From Halorubrum sp. GN11_10-6_MGM (GTDB lineage Archaea; Halobacteriota; Halobacteria; Halobacteriales; Haloferacaceae): a stretch of 64,000 nt of DNA. The stretch is from the NCBI RefSeq assembly GCF_005435165.1, contig NZ_SGUC01000002.1:124001-188000 (forward strand), written 5' to 3'. Within the stretch, counting starts at the first letter, position 1. The number at the start of each line of letters is the position of its first letter. Shown here one piece after another: positions 35,593-44,030 of the stretch. The notes under the pieces are model-generated. The model searched no databases, was not told the origin of the DNA, and was given only the letters and a program-made list of their open reading frames with translations. Made by a program: the position numbers and the translations under genes.

Positions 35593-35829
35593 ATGAGCTC
35601 CGACCCGTTCGACGACGCGGACGAGCGGCTGGACGCCCGCGAGATCGACGGCGAACCGTTCGGCGACATCATGGCCGCGCTCGACGAGCTCGACGACGAC
35701 GAGTCGCTCTGTCTGGTGAACGGCTTCGAGCCGGTGCCGCTGTACGACGTGCTGGCCGAGCGCGGGTACGTCCACGAGACGGCGAACCCGGCCGACGGCG
35801 AGTGGCACGTCGAGATCACGCGCGCTTGA
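35593..35829 (+). CDS. DUF2249 family protein (TusA/SirA-like fold)
   Basis: I choose the ATG at 35593 (MSSDPFDD), because upstream residues overlap the divergent CGCGG promoter and look non-coding. The 78-residue protein has LDAREIDGEPFGDIMAALDELDDDESLCLVNGFEPVPLYDVL, the usual DUF2249 pattern in which an LD-R motif opens the first strand and the segment NGFEPVPLY follows. The TusA-type Cys-Pro is absent. The family is often linked to nitrogen-oxide and redox genes, but none lie here. Confidence 0.82.
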   Translation: MSSDPFDDADERLDAREIDGEPFGDIMAALDELDDDESLCLVNGFEPVPLYDVLAERGYVHETANPADGEWHVEITRA

Positions 35830-35972
35830 CTCCCCGACGGGCGGCTCGGTTCGGCCCGATGCGGCCCAGTGCGGTCGCCGTTCCGGCCCGACGCGGCCCG
35901 GTGCGGCCGCCGTCCCGGACGCGCCGACCGCCCTCCGCAACCTCTTTGCGCGCGGTCGCCGAATCCGCGTCC

Positions 35973-36881
35973 ATGAGTCACGGACCTCTGGACGAGGACG
36001 CGGTCGAGAGCTACCGCGAGGCGGGCGCGGTGCTGGTCGAGGCGATGAACGAGGCCCGCGAGATGGTCGAACCGGGGCGGACCCACCTCGAAGTCGCCGA
36101 GTGGACGGAGGACTTCGTCCGCGAGCAGGGGGCCGGCCTCGCGTTCCCCGTGAACATCAGCGTCGACCCGGAGGCGTCGCACGCGACCCCGGGCCGCGAC
36201 GACGAGACGGAGTTCGGCGAGGAGATGGTGTGTCTCGACGTCGGCGTCCACGTCGACGGCTACATCGCCGACGCGGCGGTGACGGTCGACCACACCGGGA
36301 CCCCCGAGCTGGTCGAGGCCGCCGAGATGGCCCTCGAAGCCGCGCTCGACGAGGCCGGGCCGGGCGTCGAGGTCGGCGTCGTGGGGCAGGCGATCGAGGA
36401 CGTGATCCGCGGGTACGGCTACACGCCGGTCCTCAACCTCTCCGGGCACGGCGTCCAGCGCTACGACGCCCACACCGGGCCGACGGTGCCGAACCGCGGC
36501 GTCGACCGCTCGGTCGAACTCGAACCGGGGCAGGCGGTCGCGATCGAGCCGTTCGCCACCGACGGCCGCGGCAAGGTCGGCGAGGGGACCGACGAGCAGA
36601 TCTTCGAACAGCAGGGCTCCGCGAGCGTGCGCGACCGGCGCGCGCGGCAGGCGCTCGAAGAGATCGAGGCGTTCGACGACCTCCCGTTCGCGGCGCGGTG
36701 GCTGGAGACGGACCGCGCCGAGATGGCGCTCCGCCGCCTGAAGCAGGCGAACGCGATCAAGGGGTACCCCGTCCTGAAGGAGGACGACGACGCCCTCGTC
36801 AGTCAGGCGGAGCACACCCTCCTCGTCACCGAGGACGGCGTCGAGGTGACGACCGCGGGGATCCACGGCTTCGACGACTGA
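35973..36881 (+). CDS. map: methionine aminopeptidase, type II
   Basis: This 302-residue enzyme removes the initiator methionine. Metal ligands are visible: Asp in VCLDVGVHVDGYIADAAV, His in LSGHGVQRY, and Glu residues in AIEPFATDG and near the C-terminus. The type II insertion between the metal ligands is present, as expected in archaea. The ATG at 35973 lies just before the first helix. Its stop overlaps the HIT gene start (TGATG), so the two are probably co-translated. Confidence 0.95.
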   Translation: MSHGPLDEDAVESYREAGAVLVEAMNEAREMVEPGRTHLEVAEWTEDFVREQGAGLAFPVNISVDPEASHATPGRDDETEFGEEMVCLDVGVHVDGYIADAAVTVDHTGTPELVEAAEMALEAALDEAGPGVEVGVVGQAIEDVIRGYGYTPVLNLSGHGVQRYDAHTGPTVPNRGVDRSVELEPGQAVAIEPFATDGRGKVGEGTDEQIFEQQGSASVRDRRARQALEEIEAFDDLPFAARWLETDRAEMALRRLKQANAIKGYPVLKEDDDALVSQAEHTLLVTEDGVEVTTAGIHGFDD

Positions 36882-37432
36882 TGGACCGGATCTTCGCGCC
36901 GTGGCGGATCGAGTGGGTCGAGCGCGACGCCGACCCGATCGACGGCTGCCCGTTCTGCGTCCTGCCCGAGCGCGAGGACGCCCGCGAGGCGCGCGTGGTC
37001 GCCCGGAGCGAGCGCAACTACGTCCTGTTGAACAACGCGCCGTACAACCCCGGCCACGCGATGGTGATCCCGGACGCCCACGCCGAGGACCCGACCGACC
37101 TCGACGACGCGACCCTCCTCGACCACGCGAAGCTGAAGGCCGCGACGCTGGCCGCGCTGCGCCGCGACCTCGACCCCGACGGCGTCAACACCGGCCAGAA
37201 CCTCGGCGGCGACGCCGCCGGCGGCTCGATCGACCACCTCCACACGCACGTCGTCCCGCGGTGGAGCGGCGACACGAACTTCATGCCCGTCACCGGCGAC
37301 ACGAAGGTGATCGTGGAGGCGATCGAGCGCACCTACGACCACCTCCACGCGGGGTTCGCGGCCGACGAGAACGTCGTCGACGCGGGCGACGCCGACGCGG
37401 GCGAGGCGGTCGAACTCGACTTCGACGTCTGA
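36881..37432 (+). CDS. HIT family nucleotide-binding protein
   Basis: This 183-residue protein has the histidine triad as HLHTHVVPRW near residue 120, the catalytic site of nucleotide phosphoramidases and Ap4A-type hydrolases. CPFCVLPERED at the N-terminus (C24, C27) is a zinc-site half as in archaeal and mycobacterial homologues. A typical NNAPYNPGHAMVIPDAH segment precedes. The substrate is not known. It follows map with a 1-bp overlap. Confidence 0.92.
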   Translation: MDRIFAPWRIEWVERDADPIDGCPFCVLPEREDAREARVVARSERNYVLLNNAPYNPGHAMVIPDAHAEDPTDLDDATLLDHAKLKAATLAALRRDLDPDGVNTGQNLGGDAAGGSIDHLHTHVVPRWSGDTNFMPVTGDTKVIVEAIERTYDHLHAGFAADENVVDAGDADAGEAVELDFDV

Positions 37433-37449
37433 GCCGGTGGTGGCGATTA

Positions 37450-37741
37450 CTTATAAATAAACGGCGCGGTGGCGCGTGCCTCCGAGCGCCCCTTGGGCGC
37501 GAGGAGCACGCGCGAGGGAGTCAGTCGCCGGAGCGAAGCGGAGGCGACTGACGAGGCTGGGGAGGCGTGAGGCTGCGGTGCTGTGCGGGGCGGGGACTCA
37601 AAGGGGCAGTCGCGAGGGCGAAGGCGGCCGCAGCAAGCACCGCAGCGAACGAAGTGAGCGAGGAGCGCAGCAAGGCCCCCGAGTCCTCGCGACTGGGGCT
37701 TTGGCGGTGTTCTCCGCCGATCCGTAGTCGATCATTTATAA
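37450..37741 (+). repeat. structured dispersed repeat, copy 3 (candidate ncRNA)
   Basis: A TATA-like cttataaat opens the copy (37450-37458). Outer arms GCGCGTGC (37472-37479) and GCACGCGC (37506-37513) enclose GCGCCC/GGGCGC. Helix 2 is GTCAGTCGCC (37520-37529) with GGCGACTGAC (37543-37552), 10 bp. The invariant core is 37553-37572. Helix 3 is CAGTCGCGAG (37607-37616) with CTCGCGACTG (37686-37695). The tail ends in tttataa (37735-37741), and a degenerate further tail runs to about 37795. It lies between convergent HIT and tupC genes. Confidence 0.87.
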
Positions 37742-37841
37742 GTGAACGATCGTGGCTCTGGGGGTATTCACCGCAGAGCCGTCGATAGCCTATTCAGATC
37801 GTCGGATTCCGGCCGGTTTTCCCACCCTCTCTCGACGCGAG

Positions 37842-38591
37842 TCAGTACACCAGCTCGCCCGAGATGAACTTCCGGGTGCGCTCGTCTGCCGGGTCCTCGA
37901 AAACCCGCTCCGTCGGCCCAACCTCGGTGATCCCCTCGTCGAGCAGCACCGCGACGCGGTCCGCGACGCGCTCGGCCTGATGCATGTCGTGGGTCGCGAG
38001 CGCGACGCCGATCCCCCGGTCTCGCGCCTCGCCTATCGCCTCCTCGATGACGGCTGTGTTCCGCGGGTCGAGGTCGGAGGTCGGCTCGTCGAGCAGCAGG
38101 GCGTCCGGCTCGTACGCCAGCGCCCGAGCGAACGACACGCGCTGGGCCTCGCCGCCGGACAGCGACGCCGCGTGGCGACCCGTCTCGTCCGCCAACCCGA
38201 CGACGTCGAGCGCCTCGTGGACCGCGTCCGGCGCACTGCGTCCGAACAGCGAGCCGGCCCGGTCGGCCCACGACCGGCGGACCCGAAGTCCGTACTCGAC
38301 GTTGCGAGCGACGGAGGCGTCGAAGAGGTTCGCCTCCTGGAACACGAAACCGACCCGGCGGCGCAGGGCGAGCCGCTCGGCCGCGTCGACGGCCCACGCC
38401 TCGGTTCCGTCCAGCGCCACCGATCCGTCGTCCGGCTCGTGCGACAGCGCGAGCAGGCGGAGCAGCGTCGTCTTCCCCACGCCGGAGGGGCCGATGACGG
38501 CGAGCACCTCGCCGGCGTCGACCTCGATCGACAGGTCCCGGAACACGGCCACCTCGCCGTACGACGCCGAGGCGTCGGTCGCCCGGAGCAT
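37842..38591 (-). CDS. tupC: tungstate ABC transporter ATP-binding protein
   Basis: This 249-residue ATPase has Walker A GPSGVGKTT, the signature LSGGEAQR, Walker B ALLLDEPTSDLD and the switch His in ATHDMHQAE. It drives import of tungstate through TupB. The start overlaps the permease stop by one base (TGATG), so the operon order on this strand is tupA-tupB-tupC. No TOBE domain is fused to it; that domain is in the separate regulator. Confidence 0.9.
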   Translation of the reverse strand: MLRATDASASYGEVAVFRDLSIEVDAGEVLAVIGPSGVGKTTLLRLLALSHEPDDGSVALDGTEAWAVDAAERLALRRRVGFVFQEANLFDASVARNVEYGLRVRRSWADRAGSLFGRSAPDAVHEALDVVGLADETGRHAASLSGGEAQRVSFARALAYEPDALLLDEPTSDLDPRNTAVIEEAIGEARDRGIGVALATHDMHQAERVADRVAVLLDEGITEVGPTERVFEDPADERTRKFISGELVY

Positions 38592-39346
38592 CAGCCCTGC
38601 GCCCCCCGGCCGCCGAAGCGGACGACGACCGCGTTGACGGTCAACACGAGCGCGACGAGGACGGCGCCGAGCACCATGGCGGTCTCGTACTGGCCCTGTC
38701 TGGCCTCCAACTGGATCGCCGTCGTCAGCGTCCGCGTCTTCGAGATCCCGTCCGCGCCGGTGATGTTCCCGCCGACGATGAGGACGGAGCCGACCTCGCT
38801 TATCGCGCGGCCGAAGCCGGCGAGCACCGCGGTCGCGATCCCGTAGCGCGCCTCCTTGACGACGACGAGCGCCGCGTCGAGGCGCGTTCCGCCGAGCGCG
38901 CGCGCCGCGTCGCGGACGCCGTCGTCGACGCCGTCGACGGCCGCGAGGCTGATCGCCGTGATCGGCGGGGTCGCGAGCACGAACTGCGACATGATCATCG
39001 CCTCGCGGGTGAAGATGAGCTCCAGCGAGCCGAGCGGCCCCTGGTTCGAGACGGCGAACAGGACGACCAGTCCGACCACGACGCTGGGAAAGCCCATCCC
39101 CGTGTTGACGACGGACTTCACGAACCCCTTTCCGGGGAAGTCGGCGAGGCCGATCGCGAGCGCGGCCGGCACGCTGATGAGCGTGCTCAGCGCCACCGCG
39201 GTGAGGCTCACGTACAGCGAGACGGCGATGATGCTCCCGACGTACCCGTCCCTGAACGAGGCGCCGAAGAGCGACGTCCCGGGCCACGCGGCCGGATCGA
39301 GCAGGACCGGCAACAGCTGTGCGACCGGTTCGACTGGCACGCTCAC
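38591..39346 (-). CDS. tupB: tungstate ABC transporter permease
   Basis: This 251-residue protein has about six hydrophobic helices and the binding-protein-dependent permease loop: [15 protein letters not shown], then [30 protein letters not shown], a TupB/ModB-like EAA motif. It starts with an extracytoplasmic segment and forms the channel for tungstate together with TupC. It overlaps tupA by 4 bp. Confidence 0.92.
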   Translation of the reverse strand: MSVPVEPVAQLLPVLLDPAAWPGTSLFGASFRDGYVGSIIAVSLYVSLTAVALSTLISVPAALAIGLADFPGKGFVKSVVNTGMGFPSVVVGLVVLFAVSNQGPLGSLELIFTREAMIMSQFVLATPPITAISLAAVDGVDDGVRDAARALGGTRLDAALVVVKEARYGIATAVLAGFGRAISEVGSVLIVGGNITGADGISKTRTLTTAIQLEARQGQYETAMVLGAVLVALVLTVNAVVVRFGGRGAQG

Positions 39347-40338
39347 TCGTCGTCGCTCTCGCTACTCCAACCCTCCGGAACGTACTGCTGGAAGTTCGGC
39401 TCCTCGGCGACGGCTTCGGGGAAGAACAGCTGCTCGCCGTTCACCTGGTACTCCGAGATGGACTCCTGGACGCCGGGACTGGTGATCCAGCCGATGTACG
39501 CCATCGCGAGGTCGTAGTTGGCGTTTTCGTGGACGCCCGGGTTCACCGCCATGACCCCGTACGGGTTCGCGAGGAGCTCCGGGCCGCCCTCGATCGGCCC
39601 CTGAACGAGGATGGTCAGATCGATCTCCGAGCGCTGCGAGATGTAGGTGCCGCGGTCCGAGAGCGTGTACGCCCCCTGCTGGTTGGCGATGTTCAGCGCC
39701 TCGCCCATCCCGGTGCCGGTCTCCTGGTACCAGTCGCCGCCCGGCTCCGTCCCGGCCGCTTCCCAGAGGTTCAGCTCCTTCGTGTGCGTCCCGGAGTTGT
39801 CGCCCCGCGAGACGAACTGTGCCTGCGCCTCCGCGATGGTCGTCAGCGCCTCGGTCGCGGAGCCAATCCCCTGAATCCCCGCCGGGTCGCTCTCGGGCCC
39901 GACGATCACGAAGTCGTTGAACATCAGGTCGCGGCGGTTGATCCCGTACCCGTTCCGCATGAACTCGTCTTCGAGCCCGCGGGCGTGGACCATCACGATG
40001 TCCGAGTCGCCGTTGCGAGCGGTCTCTAACGCCGCGCCGGTGCCCTGCGCGACGGCGTCGACCGTGACGCCGTACATCTCCTCGAACTCCCCGTGGATCG
40101 CGTCGAGGAGTCCGGTGTCGTACGTGCTCGTCGTCGTCGTGAGCGTCAGCGTCTCGCCCGCGACGCCGACCGACTCGTCCGCGTTTCCGCTCCCGTCGGT
40201 TCCGCTCCCGTCGCCTCCGTCTCCGCTACTCCCGTCCCCCCCGTCGCCGCCGCTCCCGTCCGTCGACGAACAGCCGGCCGTACTCGCGACCGCTCCGGCG
40301 CCCAGCGCCGCCACGAACCTCCGTCGTTGTATCGGCAT
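39343..40338 (-). CDS. tupA: tungstate ABC transporter substrate-binding lipoprotein
   Basis: This 331-residue protein begins [23 protein letters not shown], a twin-arginine signal with a lipobox Cys. A Gly/Asp/Ser linker (residues about 24-52) follows. The mature part carries [12 protein letters not shown], then [24 protein letters not shown] and [15 protein letters not shown], the well-known TupA signature. TTTST holds the oxyanion. The start codon sits inside an inverted repeat, suggesting metal-responsive repression. An upstream TATA (agtatatg, about 40362-40369) supports a leaderless start. Confidence 0.94.
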   Translation of the reverse strand: MPIQRRRFVAALGAGAVASTAGCSSTDGSGGDGGDGSSGDGGDGSGTDGSGNADESVGVAGETLTLTTTTSTYDTGLLDAIHGEFEEMYGVTVDAVAQGTGAALETARNGDSDIVMVHARGLEDEFMRNGYGINRRDLMFNDFVIVGPESDPAGIQGIGSATEALTTIAEAQAQFVSRGDNSGTHTKELNLWEAAGTEPGGDWYQETGTGMGEALNIANQQGAYTLSDRGTYISQRSEIDLTILVQGPIEGGPELLANPYGVMAVNPGVHENANYDLAMAYIGWITSPGVQESISEYQVNGEQLFFPEAVAEEPNFQQYVPEGWSSESDDE

Positions 40339-40348
40339 AGATACAACG
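40325..40348. promoter_or_regulatory. inverted repeat over the tupA start codon
   Basis: Perfect 9-bp arms CGTTGTATC (40325-40333) and GATACAACG (40340-40348) flank a 6-nt spacer that contains the tupA ATG. The TATA element for tupA is about 20 bp further upstream, so the site overlaps the expected transcription start. The divergent TOBE-domain regulator is the obvious candidate to bind it. Confidence 0.8.
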
Positions 40349-40452
40349 ATGGGTCGGCGCCACATATACTTTGCGTGCCGCGAGCGCTGCGTCGAGCGCG
40401 TCGGGAGCGCCCGGCCGAAAACGCCAACACGACCCGGACGCATCCTCCGGGC

Positions 40453-41289
40453 ATGGGAGACGCGTCCGAAGCGGGAGGTACGCCCGAGGCGACAGACCCG
40501 CCCGAAGCCGGTCCGGATGCGGCCGCGGGTCGCGGCCGCGCGGCGCTCATCGAGGAGGGCGTCGAGTTCGACGGCCGCGACGCCGCCCTGCTGCGCGCGG
40601 TCGACGCCGCGGGGTCGGTCGCGGGCGCGGCGTCGGAGTTGGGACGCTCCCGCGCGCGAGCTCTGTCGCGCATCGAGACGCTGGAGGGTTCCTACGGCAC
40701 GCTCGTCGAACGCCGACGCGGCGGCGAGGGGGGCGGCGGGAGCCGACTCACCGCGAGCGGTCGGGACCTCCTCGACCGCTACGACCGGCTTCAGGCCGTC
40801 CTCGCGGCGACCGCCTCCGTGCCGGAGACCGTCCTCCGGGGGACCGTGGCCGCCATCCACGGCGAGCTCGCGGTCGTCGACACCGCCGTCGGCGAACTCT
40901 CGGGACTCCACGGCGTCGGCGAGATCGGCGGGAGCGGCGGCGAGTCCCCGGCTGTCGGCGACGCGGTCCAGGTCCGGATCGGCGCCGACGCCGTCACCGT
41001 CAACGAGGCGGCCGGCGCCGTCGACCCGGACGCGACGAGCGCCCGGAACGCGCTCGCGGGGCGGATCGTCGAGATCGACGCCGGGGAGACGGTCTCGACG
41101 GCGCGGATCGCGGTCGATACGGACGGTTCCGAGGACGACGCGGACGGCGCCGAGACCGCCCCGCAAACAGTGACGGTGGCCGCGCTGCTAACGGCCGAGA
41201 GCATCGAGCGGCTCGGGCTCGAACCCGGGAATCAGGTGTCGATCCGGTGGAAGGCGACCGCGACGCGACTGGTGCCGCGAGCGGAGTGA
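40453..41289 (+). CDS. ModE-like HTH regulator with TOBE domain
   Basis: This 278-residue protein has an N-terminal HTH of ModE/LysR type ([37 protein letters not shown]) and, after a Gly-rich loop, a C-terminal region with [18 protein letters not shown], typical of TOBE oxyanion-binding repeats. A second region ([37 protein letters not shown]) closes the domain. It is divergent from tupABC. It probably senses tungstate or molybdate and represses the transporter by binding the inverted repeat. Confidence 0.85.
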   Translation: MGDASEAGGTPEATDPPEAGPDAAAGRGRAALIEEGVEFDGRDAALLRAVDAAGSVAGAASELGRSRARALSRIETLEGSYGTLVERRRGGEGGGGSRLTASGRDLLDRYDRLQAVLAATASVPETVLRGTVAAIHGELAVVDTAVGELSGLHGVGEIGGSGGESPAVGDAVQVRIGADAVTVNEAAGAVDPDATSARNALAGRIVEIDAGETVSTARIAVDTDGSEDDADGAETAPQTVTVAALLTAESIERLGLEPGNQVSIRWKATATRLVPRAE

Positions 41290-41382
41290 CCGACCCCCGG
41301 CGGCGTCGCGTCTCCGAGGGGGCTGTGGCAACCCCTCCCGCGCAAGCGAACGGTTTTTGCGTCGACCGACGGGAGAGGAGGT

Positions 41383-43047
41383 ATGGACGAGGACACCTCG
41401 GAGGGGGCGCCGCCGGCGGGCGACGGACGCGAGTCCGCCGCCGCCCGCGGGCCGTCGACGCCTCCCCGGACCGACGGCGGGACCGAGCGCGCGGACGAGC
41501 CGACCGAGGACGTCGCGCTCGACCCGTGGGGGTCGGCGTCGGTCGGCGACTACGCGGACCTGTTCGCGGAGTTCGGCATCGAGGCGTTCGACGACGTGGC
41601 AGACGAGGTGCCCGACCCGCACTACCTGATGCGTCGGGGCGTCATCTTCGGCCACCGTGAGTACGACGCGGTCGCGGAAGCGATGGCGAACGACGAGCCG
41701 TTCGCGGCGCTCTCCGGGTTCATGCCCACCGGCGACCCGCACATCGGCCACAAGCTCGTGTTCGACGAGATCATCTGGCACCAGGAGATGGGCGGCGACG
41801 CCTTCGGACTCATCGCCGACCTCGAGGCCCACTCGGCGCGCGGGATGTCGTGGGACGAGATCGACGAGCACGCGCGTAACTACCTCCTGAGCCTCCTCGC
41901 GCTCGGATTCGACGCCGAGGCGGGAGAGCTGTACCGGCAGTCGGACAACCGCGAGGTCCAGGACCTCGGCTTCGAGCTCGGCTCGAAGGCGAACTTCTCG
42001 GAGTTCGAGGCGATCTACGGCTTCGACGGCGAGACGAACATCTCGCACATGCAGAGCGTCGTCACGCAGACGGCGGACATCCTCTACCCGCAGCTCGTCG
42101 ACGAGCCGAAGCCCACCGTCATTCCGGTCGGGCCCGACCAGGACCCGCACGTCCGGCTCACCCGCGACCTGGCGACCCGCGTGCGCTACTTCAAGGTGAC
42201 CGAGGCGTTCGCCTCCTTCGAGCTGGACGACGACGAGCGGCAGCTGGTCCGGGCCGCCTACGACGCGCTGGCGAAGGAGAACTTACTCGATGAGAGCGTT
42301 GTGCGCTGCGAGGACGCCGCCGAGTGGCTCGCCGACTACGAGCCGCCGGAGAGCGACCGCGAGAGCGTGGACCTCGCCGCCGCCAAGGCATCCGCGCTCG
42401 ACAAGCTCGAAGCGGGCGGGAAGGAGCCGCTCCGCCCCCGGGTGCGCTTCTTCGACCGCAACGCGACCGACGAGGCGTTCGAGGCGCTCATCGAGGCCGT
42501 CGACGGCGAGAAGCGCGTGTTCGAGGGGCACGTCGATGCCTTCGACCTCACCCGCGGCGAGGCCGAGTCGCTGGCCCGCGAGGTGGAGATCGACCACGAC
42601 GGGTTCGGCTTCCGGCAGCCCTCCTCGATCTACCACCGGTTCATGACCGGACTCACCGGCGGGAAGATGTCCTCGTCAGTCCCGGCGAGCCACATCTCGC
42701 TGCTCGACGACCCCGAGGACGGCTACGACAAGGTGAAGGCCGCCACGACGGGCGGCCGCGACACCGCCGAGGAGCAGCGCGAACTGGGCGGCGAGGCGGA
42801 CGAGTGTCCGGTCTACGAGCTGTACGCCTACCTGCTCGCGGGCGACGACGACGAGCTCACGAAGGAGGTGTACTCGGAGTGTGTCAACGGCGAGCGCCTC
42901 TGTGGCGGCTGTAAGGAGCAGGCCGCCGAACTCATGCGCGAGTTCCTCGAAGACCATCAGGAGAAGCGCGAGGAGGCCGAGGAGCTCCTCGACGACCTCG
43001 ACATCGACCTCGACTCCGACCGGCGCGGCACCGGCGGCGAGCACTGA
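41383..43047 (+). CDS. trpS: tryptophan-tRNA ligase
   Basis: This 554-residue class I synthetase charges tRNA-Trp. The HIGH-type motif is PTGDPHIGHK near residue 117, and KMSSS is near 428. An N-terminal extension of about 40 residues is Gly/Pro/Asp-rich and probably disordered. A C-terminal domain with a Cys cluster (ECVNGERLCGGCKEQ) and an acidic end is typical of archaeal enzymes. The ATG at 41383 is the only good start in the region. Confidence 0.95.
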   Translation: MDEDTSEGAPPAGDGRESAAARGPSTPPRTDGGTERADEPTEDVALDPWGSASVGDYADLFAEFGIEAFDDVADEVPDPHYLMRRGVIFGHREYDAVAEAMANDEPFAALSGFMPTGDPHIGHKLVFDEIIWHQEMGGDAFGLIADLEAHSARGMSWDEIDEHARNYLLSLLALGFDAEAGELYRQSDNREVQDLGFELGSKANFSEFEAIYGFDGETNISHMQSVVTQTADILYPQLVDEPKPTVIPVGPDQDPHVRLTRDLATRVRYFKVTEAFASFELDDDERQLVRAAYDALAKENLLDESVVRCEDAAEWLADYEPPESDRESVDLAAAKASALDKLEAGGKEPLRPRVRFFDRNATDEAFEALIEAVDGEKRVFEGHVDAFDLTRGEAESLAREVEIDHDGFGFRQPSSIYHRFMTGLTGGKMSSSVPASHISLLDDPEDGYDKVKAATTGGRDTAEEQRELGGEADECPVYELYAYLLAGDDDELTKEVYSECVNGERLCGGCKEQAAELMREFLEDHQEKREEAEELLDDLDIDLDSDRRGTGGEH

Positions 43048-43073
43048 AACCGACCGTCAACCACGGCGCTTAC

Positions 43074-43505
43074 TTATAAACCGACTGCGGTGGCGTGTGC
43101 CTGTGAGCGGTCGCCCCCGGCGACCGCGAAACAGCACGCGCGAGGGAGTCAGTCGCCGGAGCGAAGCGGAGGAGACTGACGAGGCTGGGGAGGCGTGAGG
43201 TGCGGTTGCTGTGCGGTGCGGGGCGGGACTCGAAGGGGCAGTCGCGAGGTGGGCGTAGACGACGCAAGGACCGCAGGAACGAGCGGGGCGAGTGACGAGG
43301 ACCGAAGCGAGTGTACGCCCACCTCGCGACTGGGGCTTCGGTGGCGGTCGTGTCGGTCATGGACTCATAAATGACTACAGCAACGTACCGCCGAGCGACT
43401 GAGGCTTTGGAGCCGTTCGCCGCCGCTCCAAAGTTAGCTGTTTATAAACGAGCGGCTGGGGATTTGGCGGTGTCCGTCGCCGATCCGGATTCGACTATTT
43501 ATAAG
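43074..43505 (+). repeat. structured dispersed repeat, copy 4 with three tails (candidate ncRNA)
   Basis: TATA-like ttataaa (43074-43080) precedes outer arms GCGTGTGC/GCACGCGC, where two T/G pairings would be G-U wobbles in RNA. The inner arms are CGGTCGCC/GGCGACCG. Helix 2 is GTCAGTCGCC with an imperfect GGAGACTGAC. The invariant core is 43181-43200. Helix 3 is 19 bp long (43239-43257 with 43314-43332). Two extra tail modules follow, ending at tttataaa (43441-43448) and tttataa (43498-43504). It lies between the convergent trpS and DUF5518 genes. Confidence 0.87.
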
Positions 43506-43519
43506 TAACCGCGACTGAC

Positions 43520-43882
43520 TTACAGTTCGTTCTTCACGTACACGCCGAGCAGTCCGCCGAGCGCACTCAACACCACGGAGTAGACGACGCCGCCGATCAC
43601 GATGATCGCCCCGAAAATGAACACGCCGCCGGCCGCGATCCCGGCCTCGATCGGGAAGCCGAAGAACCCAAAGAAGGGGAATAAAAGCAGTACGAGCAGC
43701 AGCAGCCCGACGATCGGGATCGACGCGATAGCGCCGGAGAGCGCGCCGACCCGCAGCCCGCCGTCGCCATTTAAATACCCGGCGACGGCGCCGCCGAGGA
43801 GCGGTGAGATGCCGGTGAACGAGAGGAGGGCCGACGCGATAGCGCCGACCACCGCGTTGAGGAGGGTGTTCTCGGTGTCCAT
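43520..43882 (-). CDS. DUF5518 family membrane protein
   Basis: This 120-residue protein starts at the ATG at 43882 (MDTENTLLNAVVGAIAS). About four hydrophobic segments alternate with Gly-rich turns, with SPLLGGAVAGYLNGDGGLRVGALSGAIASIP as the recognised DUF5518 portion. No catalytic residue is visible. Such proteins are common in haloarchaea and have no assigned function. A longer in-frame start upstream overlaps arginine-rich sequence and is rejected. Confidence 0.82.
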   Translation of the reverse strand: MDTENTLLNAVVGAIASALLSFTGISPLLGGAVAGYLNGDGGLRVGALSGAIASIPIVGLLLLVLLLFPFFGFFGFPIEAGIAAGGVFIFGAIIVIGGVVYSVVLSALGGLLGVYVKNEL

Positions 43883-44030
43883 GCGAGGTCGGACTCCCGG
43901 CGGCGGCATACGTCTTGCGGACCTCGGAACGCGGCTCGGTCGCGCTCCGTTCGCGCTCCGCTCGCGGTCGACGGCGACCGCCCGCCGACCGAGGCGATGG
44001 TTTATGAGGCGGGCGCCACCTCTCACGGGT

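Noticed and set aside
37476..37788. Short frames inside repeat copy 3, and similar ones in other copies
   Set aside because: Frames are not conserved between copies, and helix changes would alter the peptides; the conserved feature is nucleotide structure.
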